A stretch of 64,000 nt of DNA from Siphonodentalium dalli (GCA_032622095.1 CP136065.1:66205031-66269030); one strand, 5' to 3'; numbered from the stretch's first letter, positions 44,120 to 56,068 are shown. Numbers and translations: made by a program. Notes: a model not told the origin generated them from the letters alone.

Positions 44120-44770
44120 ACAGATGCATAATCCGAATTAACGCTCCTAAGTTACTATTTCTTGGGCTTCGGGGGTAAACAATATTTGATTAGAGTCGAG
44201 GAACCCCCACCCATCAAATCAGATATCGATTTTTGAAGTTTGTTATTTCTCGAGATGTGCAATTATTTGTGGCCCAGAAAAAAGTCGTCAAACCGACTGG
44301 CTCGGACAAAATTGCGGATAAAGATGGATAACTCTAAAACCAATAGGTAATACGGCAAAATTTCGTGATAATACGGCCATATTTCGTTGAACAAAATGTT
44401 GATAAATAACAGGTTTTGGGAAATTTGATACCATAGTTGACAGTGGTTAGCATTATTTTGTTGCAGTTAATCGATTTTGATAACTAAAAAGTATTTTGAA
44501 GAAATGTTGTTGGTGTTGTATCTTGGTGATATGGGAACCATATGATCGGATTGAGTACCTTTAATATACCACACTATATTATCTGATGCCATTATCAAAT
44601 TGATGCTGCCATTTGATGTTCGTTTCGTGATGTTCCAACCATTAGGATGTGTTTATAATAAACATTTATACCACGATCGCCTATCTTACTATATAAATAA
44701 AGCCATCTGTTTAAATTTTACATTTAATCAACACCTGTTGATTAAACGTGCCTACTGTTGATTAAACTTT

Positions 44771-44936
44771 GCAGAGTGGATTAAACTTTCTCCATACAAT
44801 TTGAACGGAAAAGTGTTTATCCATCGCATTGTAAAGATCGTGGCATAAACTTCGCAGAGTGGATTAAACTTTCTCCATATAATTTGAACGGAAAAGTTTT
44901 TATCCATCACATTGTAAAGATCGTGGCATAAACAAA
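44771..44936. repeat. 83-bp tandem repeat, two copies
   Basis: GCAGAGTGGATTAAACTTTC and TTTATCCATC(G/A)CATTGTAAA blocks occur at 44771 and 44854 with few differences. Confidence 0.85.
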
Positions 44937-44985
44937 ATATACGCATAGTGTTTCTGAATAACACATTTAATCCACTCGTGGGATT

Positions 44986-45027
44986 GGCGATTTACACCCC
45001 TCGCTGAAGCTCGTGGTGTAAATCGCC
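44986..45027. repeat. Hairpin, 13-bp perfect stem
   Basis: GGCGATTTACACC pairs with GGTGTAAATCGCC around a 16-base loop. Confidence 0.75.
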
Positions 45028-45132
45028 GTGTATAAAACGCATGTGATTTACGTATGTGTATAAGTCGCATCCATTTTCGTCGACTATCAACATATGTTTT
45101 ACAATTGACCAGGACACATAATCTGTGACAAC

Positions 45133-45233
45133 GATTATTTGATACGACAATCGGATGCGAATAACGCATATATACTACCAAAATTTTGGTAGTATATGCG
45201 TCATTCGAATATGATTTTCGTATCCGAATAATC
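45133..45233. repeat. ~50-bp-arm palindrome
   Basis: Left arm GATTATTTGATACGACAATC...ACTACCAAAA; the right arm is its complement with a few mismatches, centred on AAAATTTT with no loop. No TE ends were recognised. Confidence 0.8.
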
Positions 45234-45942
45234 AAGAAATTCCAATTTATGACGTAATATTTGGCATGCCTCTTCCTTCTCGCCACGTGCAATTTAAGGC
45301 AGTTTTTTGTTTTTGTTTTTTTACAAATAATATATGCCTGAATATCGTATCGTTTTCGTGCGTAAATTTGAATACGTTTTGCGCATAGGTTTATACACGC
45401 ATACGATAATATACGCAGGTTTGTGCATCTTGCTTCAACAAACATTTCTCCGGTATGCGACGTGTGAGCCGCACCCCGTAGAACAATATAATGCACATCA
45501 CAAGTGTCACGGTGGAGAATCACGTGGTTTCGAGGTTGGTGAGTACCACGCATTCAAAATGGCCGAGGCAAGTGCAAACGCGACAAAAACATAATATTTG
45601 AGGAACTGACACAACATAATAGCATTTTGACTGTTACGAGAATATGATAGTCTCTTTTTAAAACAAGTTGACACCTTATCTGTTTGGTACGGTGGCTGGT
45701 TTAGGACATGGGAATTTTTGTTTTAATTTCGTGGCCACGAATTACTAATTCGTAAAGACGGTTACTTGTCATACACAAGAACCCGTTTCCGACACACAGT
45801 TCAAGGGAACATTAAATGGGCCTAAAATATTACTCGACCATTTGACCGATTTAGCCGAACACAACCGAACACAAGTCCAAATAATGGGAAATATAACAAA
45901 TAAAGTTCATAGGCATATGTACTCATGTTCACACTATTCCTA

Positions 45943-47028
45943 GGGAGCATCTCACTTTGCCGACGGCTATTGTTTCCGGGGTACCTGCACGAGGTGGCAA
46001 TAATCCCTTACTTCAATCATTTGCCGCTTATAGTCTATTCCTCTTTTCTTTTGGTGTTTTAATGGTTTGTCCTCTCTTTTTGTAGGTTTTTATTGATTTG
46101 TCAATTTGGGAACGAGGGTTTTGGAACCTTTGGTGCTGATTCAATGTTGATGTCAGGAAATAATCTATGTCATGTTTTATTTATTTATTGATGCAAAATA
46201 ATTAATAAAATACATACAGGGAGATAACAAACATATAACAATACACGACAATACTTCAACAAAAAGCTCAATGGCGAACTAATTTAGCGATTGAATCTAA
46301 GTATTCTACAACGTCGATCTCGTTTTCCCTGAATATTCTCTTGAAATGTCTATAAGAGATGCGTTGACCGCCCGATATTTTCTTCTCTGTGGTTGAACTC
46401 TGCCGCCACCAGTCAGTTGAAGTATCGTTGATTCTGTATAGGCTTGTTCTTTTTTAATGTGGTCGATCATGTCGAATATATTTGGTTTTGAAGACGTGGT
46501 CCGGGGGCCGGTTGTATTATAGTGATTCCACATGGTACGGCCTTCGTCACCTTCAATCCACTGCATAGTCACATAATCGGAAAACTTTGTCACGCGGTCG
46601 TCGATTGGGTGGTCTGTTGTTTCCATACATTCTTCCCATTCTTCTAGTACATGGAGACAAGCATCGCTCAACTGGTCGACGGGGACGAATGGTAAGGCGA
46701 TGGCACGTCGAATTAAGTTCCATATCTCTGAATCTGGTTCGTCATACTCTGCCTTCATATGACACGTGCATGTAGCATACTTATATATGCACTGGCTGTA
46801 GTGAAACATGCACCCTTTGAGTTGCGTTGTTGGAAATATGTCTTTAATCGCGTTCTGTGCCGCTTTCTCGTAGTCTGTGAACACGGTTGGTGGATTAAGC
46901 TGGATGCTAAAACAACATTGCAAACGGGAGCCGGGAAAACTGTTATTTAATTCATACTGACTATAGGTGCGACGATCACACCTTGCCGGCGATATTTTTG
47001 CAGGCTCGTCGGCAAAGTGAGAATAAGC
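45943..47028 (-). mobile_element. Mutator-like (MULE) element with transposase remnant, 1086 bp
   Basis: CTATTCCTA flanks both sides (45934-45942 and 47029-47037), a perfect 9-bp target duplication. Terminal repeats share CTCACTTTGCCGACG about eight bases in from each end. Inside, on the minus strand, is a partial MULE transposase. Short for an autonomous MULE, hence a deletion derivative. Confidence 0.85.
46306..46920 (-). pseudogene. MULE transposase fragment (C-terminal half of DDE domain)
   Basis: About 205 residues without an ATG start; the readable part begins next to the right inverted repeat. FTDYEKAAQNAIKDIFPTTQ followed by LKGCMFHYSQCIYKY is the hallmark MULE segment with the second catalytic Asp of the DDE triad (here Asp17). 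RRAIALPFVPVDQL and W...YNTTGPRT follow, then SKPNIFDMIDHIKKEQ, YTESTILQL and RRKYRAVN. Family members normally have an Asn-Asn...Glu-x-x-His stretch just after GPRT containing the third catalytic residue; here GPRT runs directly into SKPNIF, suggesting an internal deletion of about 20 residues. The first catalytic Asp, the zinc finger and the N-terminus are absent. Confidence 0.8.
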
Positions 47029-47864
47029 CTATTCCTATACGAAGTTTGGTGGAGTTTGGGCCAATAATAAGTGTTTTATTTGATGTTTTGTAAAACGCGT
47101 TTTGTGTTCAGCATATAGAAAAGCCGAACACAAGCTTCTGTTTGGCATTCAGTCACCAGTAATTAATTAACACATAGGCCAAGACTTAATATTGATAACG
47201 CTGGGACTATCTTTTATGAAAGGCTTGTGTTTTGCGTTTAACAATTTCCATCACCAATGTATCCCAGCTTTTGACCGGCATGTCATCTGGACATGGCTGG
47301 TTTAATTTTTTTAATTAACCTCAAACCTCAAATAAAATGAAGGGATATCTTGCTGTTTTATTAGTTTCCTCACTATATTGTGCACAAACAATTATTACTT
47401 TATGCATCTATGATCAAGAAGACAAACATATTCTGAAACATAATGTGTGTTTCATTGTATGGACTTAACCACATTTGCCCTGTGACACAGAACTTGTGTG
47501 ATGAAATATCATATATGTGAGTTCATATATACAACTCAAAAATGATATTAATCCCATCGCAAACCCATATAACACGCATGACCTGTTCCAAATGGCCGTT
47601 ATGTATCTGGCGTTTGAGATATTTTAGTCTATTTACAGTTTACTAAATATACGACCACCTCCTGTGTCTGAATCCGCCCGCCGGTAGTCAAAGACTGATA
47701 TTCATTAAATAAACTATAATCAAGGCTGTGATATTCGGAAATTCCAAGCTGTTTATTGAACATTTTTGACATATTCCTTTTAGTATAATCACCATATTGT
47801 CTGAATGGACTTGTAATAATAACGGGGGGGGGGTAATATTTAAGTGAGAATGCAGATGAAAACG

Positions 47865-48408
47865 GACGTTGCGCACACACATTTTACTGGGATAGGCCCA
47901 TAGGCCTACATGCACTGTAATGGCGACCATCTCGGATAATTGAGATGCATCATATCACACCGTGACATGCACGGCCAATGAAATCACTGAATTTCAGATT
48001 ATCAGCTTAGTCGCATTATTTCATCAATATCTGAAGACAAGAACACCACACAATAGAAAATTAACACACTTCTGCATGCGGGATAATCTTTCAAGCCAGT
48101 AACACCTCATGGCATCCTGGCATACTGAACAAATTTAACATACCGATAATCGGGCACTATGAATCAGCGGCCGCACTGTAATCACTCGGAAATAATCAGG
48201 AATATTTTATCGGTTAGTTGCTATAATTCTAATACACAATAACAAAACAACAACAAAAAACATCATCGTTTATTATCGCTAGCCTGTTATCAGATATGGA
48301 ATTACCAAAGCTACCATGCATGTTGCGGCTTCAAGTTAAACCAGTTTTTATCACGGCACGATAGTGAAGGACTCTTATTATGACCACATGGATGAGTATG
48401 GGGTGTAC
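47865..48408 (-). repeat. Inverted ~0.54-kb copy with a single 30-bp unit
   Basis: The reverse complement matches 54903-55440 throughout (ACTAACCGATAAAATATTCC, GATTATCCCGCATG, TTCAGTGATTTCATTGGCCG, CCGAGATGGTCGCCATTACA) with small indels. It ends in one ACACCCCATACTCATCCATG unit, the repeat found in about 52 copies at the partner. Confidence 0.85.
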
Positions 48409-48610
48409 TCAGGGATGTGGCTAGAGGGTCTCCGTTGCGGGGGGGGGGGGGTGTCCACCTTGGAAAATTCCAACTGCACCCCCCCCCCCTTGAGTCGGAA
48501 TCACACCAACACAACTTTTTGCATAATTCCATTTGCACCCCCCTTGAATCAGAATCACAGACCAAACACAAGTTTTGCATAATTCCATTTGCACCCCCTT
48601 GCACATCAGT
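48409..48610. repeat. ~62-bp degenerate tandem repeat with G/C homopolymers
   Basis: GCATAATTCCATTTGCACCC and a GAATCAGAATCACA block recur about three times. Long G and C runs near 48440 and 48480 are likely length-unstable. Confidence 0.7.
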
Positions 48611-48649
48611 CCTCAGGCCTAATATCCTATGTATTCATAAACTATGTTC

Positions 48650-49160
48650 TATATGCCCGGTATAAGAAAATTCAGGTACTTTAACCTGAGAATTGCATAA
48701 ATCCTAACATCTAGTAGCCTACTCCAGACAAATGCACACGGCTACGTGTAAGACACCAGGACATTGTGTCCGTCCATGTTTGTTCAGCCCGGTGTGAGAA
48801 AATTTGGAAAACTATACAAGAAAATACCAAATCCTAGCATCTAGACTGGCCTCAACTGAAGCTTCCCTAGTGTTGGAAATTTCAAACCTCATACTCCCTC
48901 TTAGGTTGGAAAATTCTCCAACTGATGACCATTTCAGTCCACAAGTTTGACCGAATGTACTAAACTATTGTTTTGTTAAACTAATTAGCAGTTTTGTATT
49001 GGTCACGGGGAAGGAACAGTGACACACCGGACCGACCATGGTTCGGCCCGGTGTTGGAAAATTTTGAAATCTGAACAAGAAAATCGCTAAATCCTAGCAT
49101 CTAGACTAGCCTCAAGTCTTCTTAGAGTTGGAAATTTCAAACCTGACACCCCCCCCCCCA
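48650..49160. repeat. Diverged repeat, three copies (CCGGTGTxxGAAAATTT)
   Basis: Blocks CCCGGTGTxxGAAAATTTxGAAA, AATCCTAGCATCTAGACT and AGTGTTGGAAATTTCAAACC occur near 48789 and 49049, with a weaker copy near 48658. Confidence 0.65.
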
Positions 49161-49377
49161 CTCATTGAGTGATAATTTGTTGAGCGGTTTGTATTCAACG
49201 GTTGAGTAACGAGTACTCAACGATGACAAACCATGATATCTGATTCTGATTTAATCAACACGTTGATTAAAAGTTATAGGAATAATATCTCTATATAAAA
49301 CACTGTGCATTAATAATGGTAGTCATTTCGAGATGTTTAGTCCAGCGTGAGTTGTTGACTGGTTTTGGCAGAGGATT

Positions 49378-50130
49378 ATGGAGTTAATCCTCTCTGCTTT
49401 GTTAGCCGCCTTAGACAGATTGCACGTTGTGGATACCATTAGCTGGACACTACACCAGGCTAAGGGAGGCTTCGTGAATCTGTCTGTGGACTACCAGATT
49501 GCTCCAGCAGTACCCTCTGCTGGCGGTAACGGGGAAGCTGGAACCCAGCAGCGACCTACCATCTGGTATGGAGATCTAGGCGACCAGAAGCAGAAGAAGA
49601 GGAGGAGGAAGAAGACCCCCTCCATGAGGAAAAGGGACGCTGACACAAGAGCCAAGTGGAGACAGGGGTGAGCTGAGAGACGTCCAGCTCTCCGCCACTT
49701 GGCAGCTGACCTAGACGTCGACGACATTTCATTAGCCAGCAGGGACGCCGATCTCACCCCGGATGTCCCAGCCATCGTCATTGAGGCAAGCGGTGACAGG
49801 GACGCCGATGTCACCCCGGACGTGCCTGCCGCCAGCTTTGATGTGGAGATGGACACCTTACCACCTCGGACACCGGAATTCCATCTAGACCCGGTGTCCC
49901 CCATCTCTACGAGTACCAACAACAGCGGATCCAGCCATTCAGCGGCGGAGATCCATGAAATCTACCAGAGTGCTCTGGAGTTGATGGCTGAATCAAAAAG
50001 AAAAGGAGAAAAATGTAACCAGCAGATTCAGCAAACCGAAACACTACTCACGGCCATGAATTCCGAATCAGAACCAAGAACAACAGCAGAACAACAACAA
50101 AGAAGAAAAAAGAACAAAAAACATGTCTAG
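49378..50130 (+). pseudogene. Unrecognised basic-linker protein, family copy A (one nonsense codon)
   Basis: One frame of 250 codons from the ATG at 49378 to TAG at 50128, broken only by TGA at 49669-49671. Copy B has CGA there, so the stop fits a CpG transition. The N-terminal part has a WxxHxxxxxxxxLxxxY pattern (WTLHQAKGGFVNLSVDY). A Lys/Arg-rich linker follows (KKRRRKKTPS, RDADTRAKWRQG), then acidic and proline-rich repeats (SGDRDADVTPDVP twice-like, MDTLPPRTPEF) and a Gln-rich helical tail (QQQRRKKNKK). AATAAA lies about 110 bases downstream. I do not recognise the family. The basic linker and nearby diverged copies suggest a retroelement-encoded protein, but a tandem host gene family is possible. 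Confidence 0.5.
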
Positions 50131-50334
50131 ATCATTTTCACCAGTTCACCAATTTCATGTCACACCATTTCATGATACCCATCAAAATTTCCCAAGTGGG
50201 TTCCAATCCTCCCTGGTTAAGTCCAAAATTCACAATAAATAAAAACAATGTTTAGTCTGCATTCGAGCTCCGACCCAGATTGAGCGCTCCTGGACATCGC
50301 CCACTGGCGATCGGATTACTGACTTCAGCGGACA

Positions 50335-50880
50335 ATGATTTCGTCTATAATCCCCGCTGAAGTCAGGCTCGTGCCGAGCGCAATCAACTTGGATCACTGC
50401 CTGACCTGGAATTTTCATCGGTCAGGCAGACAAGTTTATCTGTTTTTGTCTTACCGGTTACACCAACATGGTCCTTATCAGGACCCTCTGTTGGCCGTAA
50501 CCCGGTTGCTGGAGACCACCAGCAACCTGGGGATCCTGACAGAAGGAGGAAGAAGAAGACCCCCCCCCTAGAAGAAGGGACGCGGACAGGAGGGCCAAGT
50601 GGAAACAGGGGCGAGCCCAGAGACGCCCAGCTCCCCAACTTGGCCTCCGCCGACGACGATATTACCACCAGACGCAGGGACGCCGTTAACACTCCGGGTG
50701 TCCCTGTCGTCAACGAGGCCAGCGGAGACAGGGACGCCGATGTCACCCGGACGTCCCGTCCCTACCGCAGATTTCGTGGTGCAGATGGACACGCTACCGC
50801 CAAGGACACCGGAGTACCATCACATCCAGGTGTCCTCCATCTCCACCAGCGACAACAACAACACCGGTAACACCATGCAC
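50335..50880 (+). pseudogene. Basic-linker protein, family copy B (frameshifted)
   Basis: Matches copy A in order: LTWNFHRSGRQVYLFLSYRL aligns with A's WTLHQAKGGFVNLSVDY; GGRRRP and a RRDADRRAKWKQG-type linker follow; then EASGDRDADVT; then, in another frame, VQMDTLPPRTPEYH. Frameshifts lie near the C run at 50560 and near 50745. The 3' tail differs from A. Non-functional copy. Confidence 0.5.
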
Positions 50881-51889
50881 CAGCAGCTCTGCCGTTTCCA
50901 TCACAGAGACGAACTAGAATGCACTCAGAGAGATGCCAACGTGCGCAAAAATGTAATAAACAATAATTTAAAAAATAATTTCACTGTATTTTACTTAATG
51001 TATTTAATTTAATGTTAGCAAAAAAACACAATTACCATTTCTCATTTCATCACAGATAAAAGGCAAATTACTATATTAATCATTTAAGTAATTAAAACCA
51101 ATTCCATGTTGCCGAAAGGATGAGACTTTAATATCGATTACATTTTTTCAGCGGAATATTTTCATTGTCATTTTCCGATAGTCAAAGTTGACCAAAGGAG
51201 CAATTATAAGAAATAATTAATACCATTTTTTGTAAATATTGATAGCAGCCAATATGCAACAATAAATATCAATAATTAATCAATAATTAATCAATAACGA
51301 TCATTTTATGTAATAATAAACTCTTCAAACGGTGTTTATGTCAACAAATGCGTTTTGTTTTGTGTTACTTCATTCGTCGTATTTGACCCGGAACTCGGCT
51401 GAATTGTAGGCTATTCAGCCTATTGCGTCGAATTACGAAATCGCGTTTTGAATGTCTCTCTTTTCCCGCACGATAAAAAGATGTCTTCGCACGAACCAAA
51501 AATGATAAAACTTCCCAATTATAAGTAAAAATACCCAAAATGAAGGAGTCTATGTAGGTCCCGAAGGAGTCTATAGACTCTTTGGTGTAGAGTTCTGATG
51601 GAGAAAATGTAGGTCGATCTATTTTTGTCATAACTCTGACGTATTTTGACCTGGGAGAAAAAATCGAAATCGAGGCTCAATACGAGCATGCCAGTTTTAA
51701 ATATAGAAACAGGGAATCCCGACAAATGCCGATATCGGCGACAAACAAATAAATGAAAACAACACATAAAATAAACATATCAAAAACGCGGCACAGTCAA
51801 AATGTCAGAACGCCACGAGGTTTTACGTCGTTTTTAGTGACGTCATGGAGTGAAACGGAGTAGGGTGACACCAACCTACGAATCTGTCT

Positions 51890-52225
51890 GATCGCCATAC
51901 TGTTGCGCGAGCGCACGTAATAACTTCTGCGATGACGTACTAAGATGGGCCAAGAAGATAAAGGAAACAGCTAGCAAAGGCACAGAAGAAGCGTTAGCGG
52001 CAGCAGCAGCAACAACAACAACAACAACAGCAGCAAGAAACTTAAAGAAGAAGAAAATAGAATAAGAAATAACACAAATTGTCATCCATGTCTAGATCAT
52101 CTTTTCACATCTCATGTGTTATGTATGTTCATCATTTCATAACCCACACATCATTCTAAAGTGGGTTGTAGGGAATACCCAATAAATAAATAAAAAATTA
52201 GATGTTTAGTTTACGTTTCAACATT
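51890..52225 (+). pseudogene. Basic-linker protein, family copy C (3' end only)
   Basis: After a (CAG/CAA)n run (51995-52034) encoding Ala/Thr and a Lys-rich end, it shares the 3' UTR of copy A: CATGTCTAGATCAT, TTCATxxxCCCA, AAGTGGGTT, AATAAATAAA and ATGTTTAGT in the same order. The 5' part is missing or unrecognisable. Confidence 0.45.
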
Positions 52226-52859
52226 ATTTTTGGATCCATAAATGCAACATTGAGATGAGAGGAGATGGCCGATAGGTGTGTCGGAATTTCATAAGTTCAT
52301 CGCCTAATTAAAGAGTAAACATTTTGAGGTCGGGTTTATAATTTCATGGACACCACAAACAAATCAGACATATGGATTATATGAATCAAATATATCACAG
52401 AACAATTTAATATCTTCCATCAGAACAGTTTCGGATACAATATCGATATTTTCCGATATTTCCAAATCTGTTTCGGTCGCTGATTCTGGATTTTTCATCC
52501 AGTTCAGTTTCGAGAGTTCTAACAGCACCTATAGTTTGGTCGATGACCTATCATGTTAGGTCCCTTGACCCAGAACACATTTGGACTAGGTTGGTTTGTA
52601 TCCTCTATAGCATATCCATAATCCGCTAAAATTCGCTTTGAGCATTTTTTTGTAATTCAAGATGGCGTCCAAGATACCATTGATGCAATTATAGTGAGAA
52701 ACTCTTGTGATAAGTAAACACATGTTTACATTTTTTTGAAGCTAAGACATAACGTTTCCTTTTTGTGCCGAAATTGGAACTCATCGTACAAGATAGCCGC
52801 TTTTTACTAATATCTTTAAGATAAGTTTCTGCTGGTTGGAAATGGTTGAGAATTGTGAA

Positions 52860-53055
52860 TTTATGTTATATTTAGCATGTTCACCCACATCAGTATACTA
52901 TAGCATTCACCCACATCAGTATACTATAGCATTCACACACGTCAGTATACTATAGTATTCACCCACATCAGTATACCATAGCATTCACACACGTCAGTAT
53001 AATATAGCATTCACCCACATCAGAAAACTATAGCATTCACCCATATAAGCATACT
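52860..53055. repeat. ~31-bp tandem repeat, six to seven copies
   Basis: TATAGCATTCAC(C/A)CAC and ATCAGTATACTATAG repeat with small changes. Confidence 0.85.
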
Positions 53056-53094
53056 AGCTATTATTGCAATACAAGTTCCTGTCCTGAGAAGAAC

Positions 53095-53222
53095 GCTTAC
53101 ACCATGCTGCATTACACCATGCTACATAACACCCTGCGACAGTACACCATGCTACATTACACCATGCTACACCACACCATGCTATATTAGACCATGCTAC
53201 ATTCCACCATGCTACATTACTA
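53095..53222. repeat. ~14-bp tandem repeat
   Basis: ACACCATGCTACATT repeats about nine times with variation. The WCNVAWC-like translation on the minus strand is a repeat artefact. Confidence 0.85.
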
Positions 53223-53360
53223 CTAATGAAATTTAACCCACATGCACGACGGTTTGCGCGCGAAAACAATGGCCTAATACTATTAAGTCGGCGAGCTTCC
53301 AAAACATCGTATCATCAGTTTTTTGGCGAGAATTTATTTATTGTCGAATTTAAATATATT

Positions 53361-54930
53361 GGTCATATTACACCCCATACTCATCCCTGTGGTCATATTA
53401 CACCCCATACTCATACATGTGTTCATATTACACCCCATACTCATCCATGTGGTCATATTACACCCTATACTCATCAATGTGGTCATATTACACCCCCACA
53501 CTCATCCGTGTGGTCATATCACACTCCATACTCACCCGTGTGGTCATATTACACCCCATACTCATCACTGTGGTCATATTATACCCCATACTCATACATG
53601 TGGTCATATTACATCCCATACTCATACGTGTGGTTATATTACACCCCATACTCACCACTGTGGTCATATTACACCCCATGCTCATCAATGTTGTCATATT
53701 ACACCACATACTCATCCATGTGGTCATATTACACTCCATACTCATCCGTGTGGTCATATTACACCCCATACTCATACACGTGGTCATACTACACCCCATA
53801 CTCATCACTGTGGTCATATTACACCCCATACTCATCCGTGTGGTCATATTACACCCCATACTCATCCGTGTGGTCATTTTAAACCTCATACTCATGACTG
53901 TGGTCATATTACACCCCATACTCATCACTGTGGTCATATTACACCCCATATTCATACATGTGGTCATATTACACCCCATACTCATACATGTGGTCATACT
54001 ACACCCCATACGCATACGTGTGGTCATATTACACCCATACTCATGACTGTGGTCATATTACATCCCATACACATCACTGGGGTCATATTACACCCCATAC
54101 TCATGACTGTGGCCATATTACACCCCCATACTCATACATGTGGTCATACTACCCCCATACTCATCACTGTGGTCATATTACCATCCCATGCTCATCCATG
54201 TGGTCATATTACACCCCATACTCATCCGTGTGGTCATATTACACCCCATACTCATACACGTGGTCATACTACACCCCACACTCATCACTGTGGTCATATT
54301 ACACCCCATACTCACCCGTGTGGTCATATTACACCCCATACACACCCGTGTGGTCATATTACACCCCAGACTCATCACTGTGGTCATATTACACCCCATA
54401 CTCATCACTGTTGTCATATTACACCCCATACCCATATATATGGTCATATTACACCCATACTCATACACGTGGCCATACTACACCCCATACTCATCCGTAT
54501 GGTCATATTCCACCCCATACTCATCACTGTGGCCATATTACACCCCATACTCATACACGTGGTCATATTACACCCCATACTCATACACATGGTCATACTA
54601 CACCCCATACTCATCACTGTGGTCATATTACACCCCATACTCATCCATGTGGTCGTATTACACCCCATACTCATACATGTGGTCATTTTACACCCCATAC
54701 TCATCACTGTGGTCATATTACACCCCATACTCATCACTGTTGTCATATTACATCCCATACTCATCCATGTGGTCATATTACATCCCATACTCATCCATGT
54801 GGTCATATTACATCCCATACTCATCCATGTGGTCATATTACATCCCATACTCATCACTGTGGTCATATTACACCCCATACTCATCGCTGTGGTCATATTA
54901 CACACCCATACTAATCCATGTGGTCATAAT
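53361..54930. repeat. 30-bp minisatellite, about 52 copies
   Basis: Unit GGTCATATTACACCCCATAC followed by TCATCCATGT; positions 5-10 of the second part vary (CATCACTG, CATACATG, CATCCGTG). The period is a multiple of three and the unit lacks stops in several frames, so frames of up to 543 codons stay open on both strands (HITPHTHPCG, VILHPILIHV and SYYTPYSSMW on the plus strand). No initiation, composition or conservation argument supports translation. Period slips to 29-31 occur at single-base indels. Confidence 0.95.
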
Positions 54931-55440
54931 AAGAGTCCTTTACCATCACGATAAAAACTGGTCACGTGTTTACTTAGAAGCCGCAACATGCATGGTAGCT
55001 TTGGTAATTCCATATCTGATAACAGGCTAGCGATGACAAACGATGAATTTTGTTGTTGTTGTCGTTGTTGTTGTTTTTCTTTTTGCATTATAATTATAGC
55101 AACTAACCGATAAAATATTCCTGATTAGTTCCGAGTCGTTGCAATGCGGCGGCTGATTCATAATGCCCGATTATCGGCATGTTTTACAGTCTGCCAGGAT
55201 GCCCTGACGTGTTACTGGCTTCAAAGATTATCCCGCATGTAGAGCTGTGTTCATTTTCTACTGTGTTTGGTGTTCTTGTGTTTCAGATACTGATGAAATA
55301 ATGCGGCTAATACGATAATCTGAAATTCAGTGATTTCATTGGCCGTGTCACGGTATGATATGGTGCATCTTAATTAACCGAGATGGTCGCCATTACATGG
55401 CATGTATCACAGTAAAATAATTGTGTGCGCGTAACGTTCG
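54931..55440 (+). repeat. ~0.54-kb copy next to the minisatellite, inverted partner of 47865-48408
   Basis: Begins where the 30-bp array ends (AATAAGAGTCCTT) and ends near GTGTGCGCGTAACG. Differs from its partner by small indels and a (GTT)n tract at 55053-55077. No frames. Confidence 0.85.
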
Positions 55441-55709
55441 TGATATTCGAGGTTATACATATGTATACACAATCATGGATTTAATTAAAATTCGAGTGCC
55501 ACACGTAATAAGTTTTCAGTCTATATACACTATTTGATTTGAATATTCTTTCGAACAGTCTGACCAATGACATATTCATGAGTTTAAACAAGTTAATCTA
55601 TTTTGTAACTTGGCTTGTGATCGTTGTGCACGGCTTCCGGTCTGGGCTTTTAGTCACAACTGAAATAGAAAATAAGTGAGAATTATTACAAATGAAGAGC
55701 CCAAATCCC

Positions 55710-55892
55710 TTAAAAAAAACCCAGCTTTGATGCGTCTTCTGATACACAGTGTATATTCGTATTTTTGGATGACAGTTCTGCTAAGAACGGCTTAGTTGGA
55801 ACAATAAAACGGTTTCGGTCGGCCATTCTATTTTTTACGAGATAAACGGAGTGCTCGATCTTTCTTGGCGCGAATTTCGGCGACAATTTCAC
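55710..55892 (-). CDS. Hypothetical short frame, possible 5' exon
   Basis: Minus-strand frame of 60 codons. Its internal AAAATGGCCGACC gives a good initiation context for a 38-codon MADRNRFIVPTKPFLAELSS product ending at TAA. No domain recognised and no donor site convincing. Could be chance. Confidence 0.15.
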   Translation of the reverse strand: MKLSPKFAPRKIEHSVYLVKNRMADRNRFIVPTKPFLAELSSKNTNIHCVSEDASKLGFF

Positions 55893-56068
55893 TTCGTAGT
55901 GGGCCGATTATGAAACATTCACATTCACTGTGTCTAATCCTACATTTTGATACACGATACGCCCCATTATATGGAATACATCAGCTGAAATCGATATTGT
56001 TATTGTAAACACAGAGTCTATTTTAGCTGCTTTCATTGGCGTCGATATATATACTGAGTTTGCGTGTT

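Noticed and set aside
47629-47880. Minus-strand frame with TTGGRIQTQ resembling TGGGRVQPQ of the MULE transposase end
   Set aside because: The match covers about ten residues and does not extend; chance or a very decayed fragment. A nucleotide alignment of 47630-47720 against 46310-46440 would decide.
53361-54930. CRISPR-like array (30-bp repeats)
   Set aside because: There are no spacers: units are directly contiguous and the genome is animal-like.
53323-54954. Long histidine/threonine/proline-rich reading frames over the 30-bp array, up to 543 codons, on both strands
   Set aside because: They follow from a stop-free 30-bp repeat; no start context, domain or composition supports a protein.
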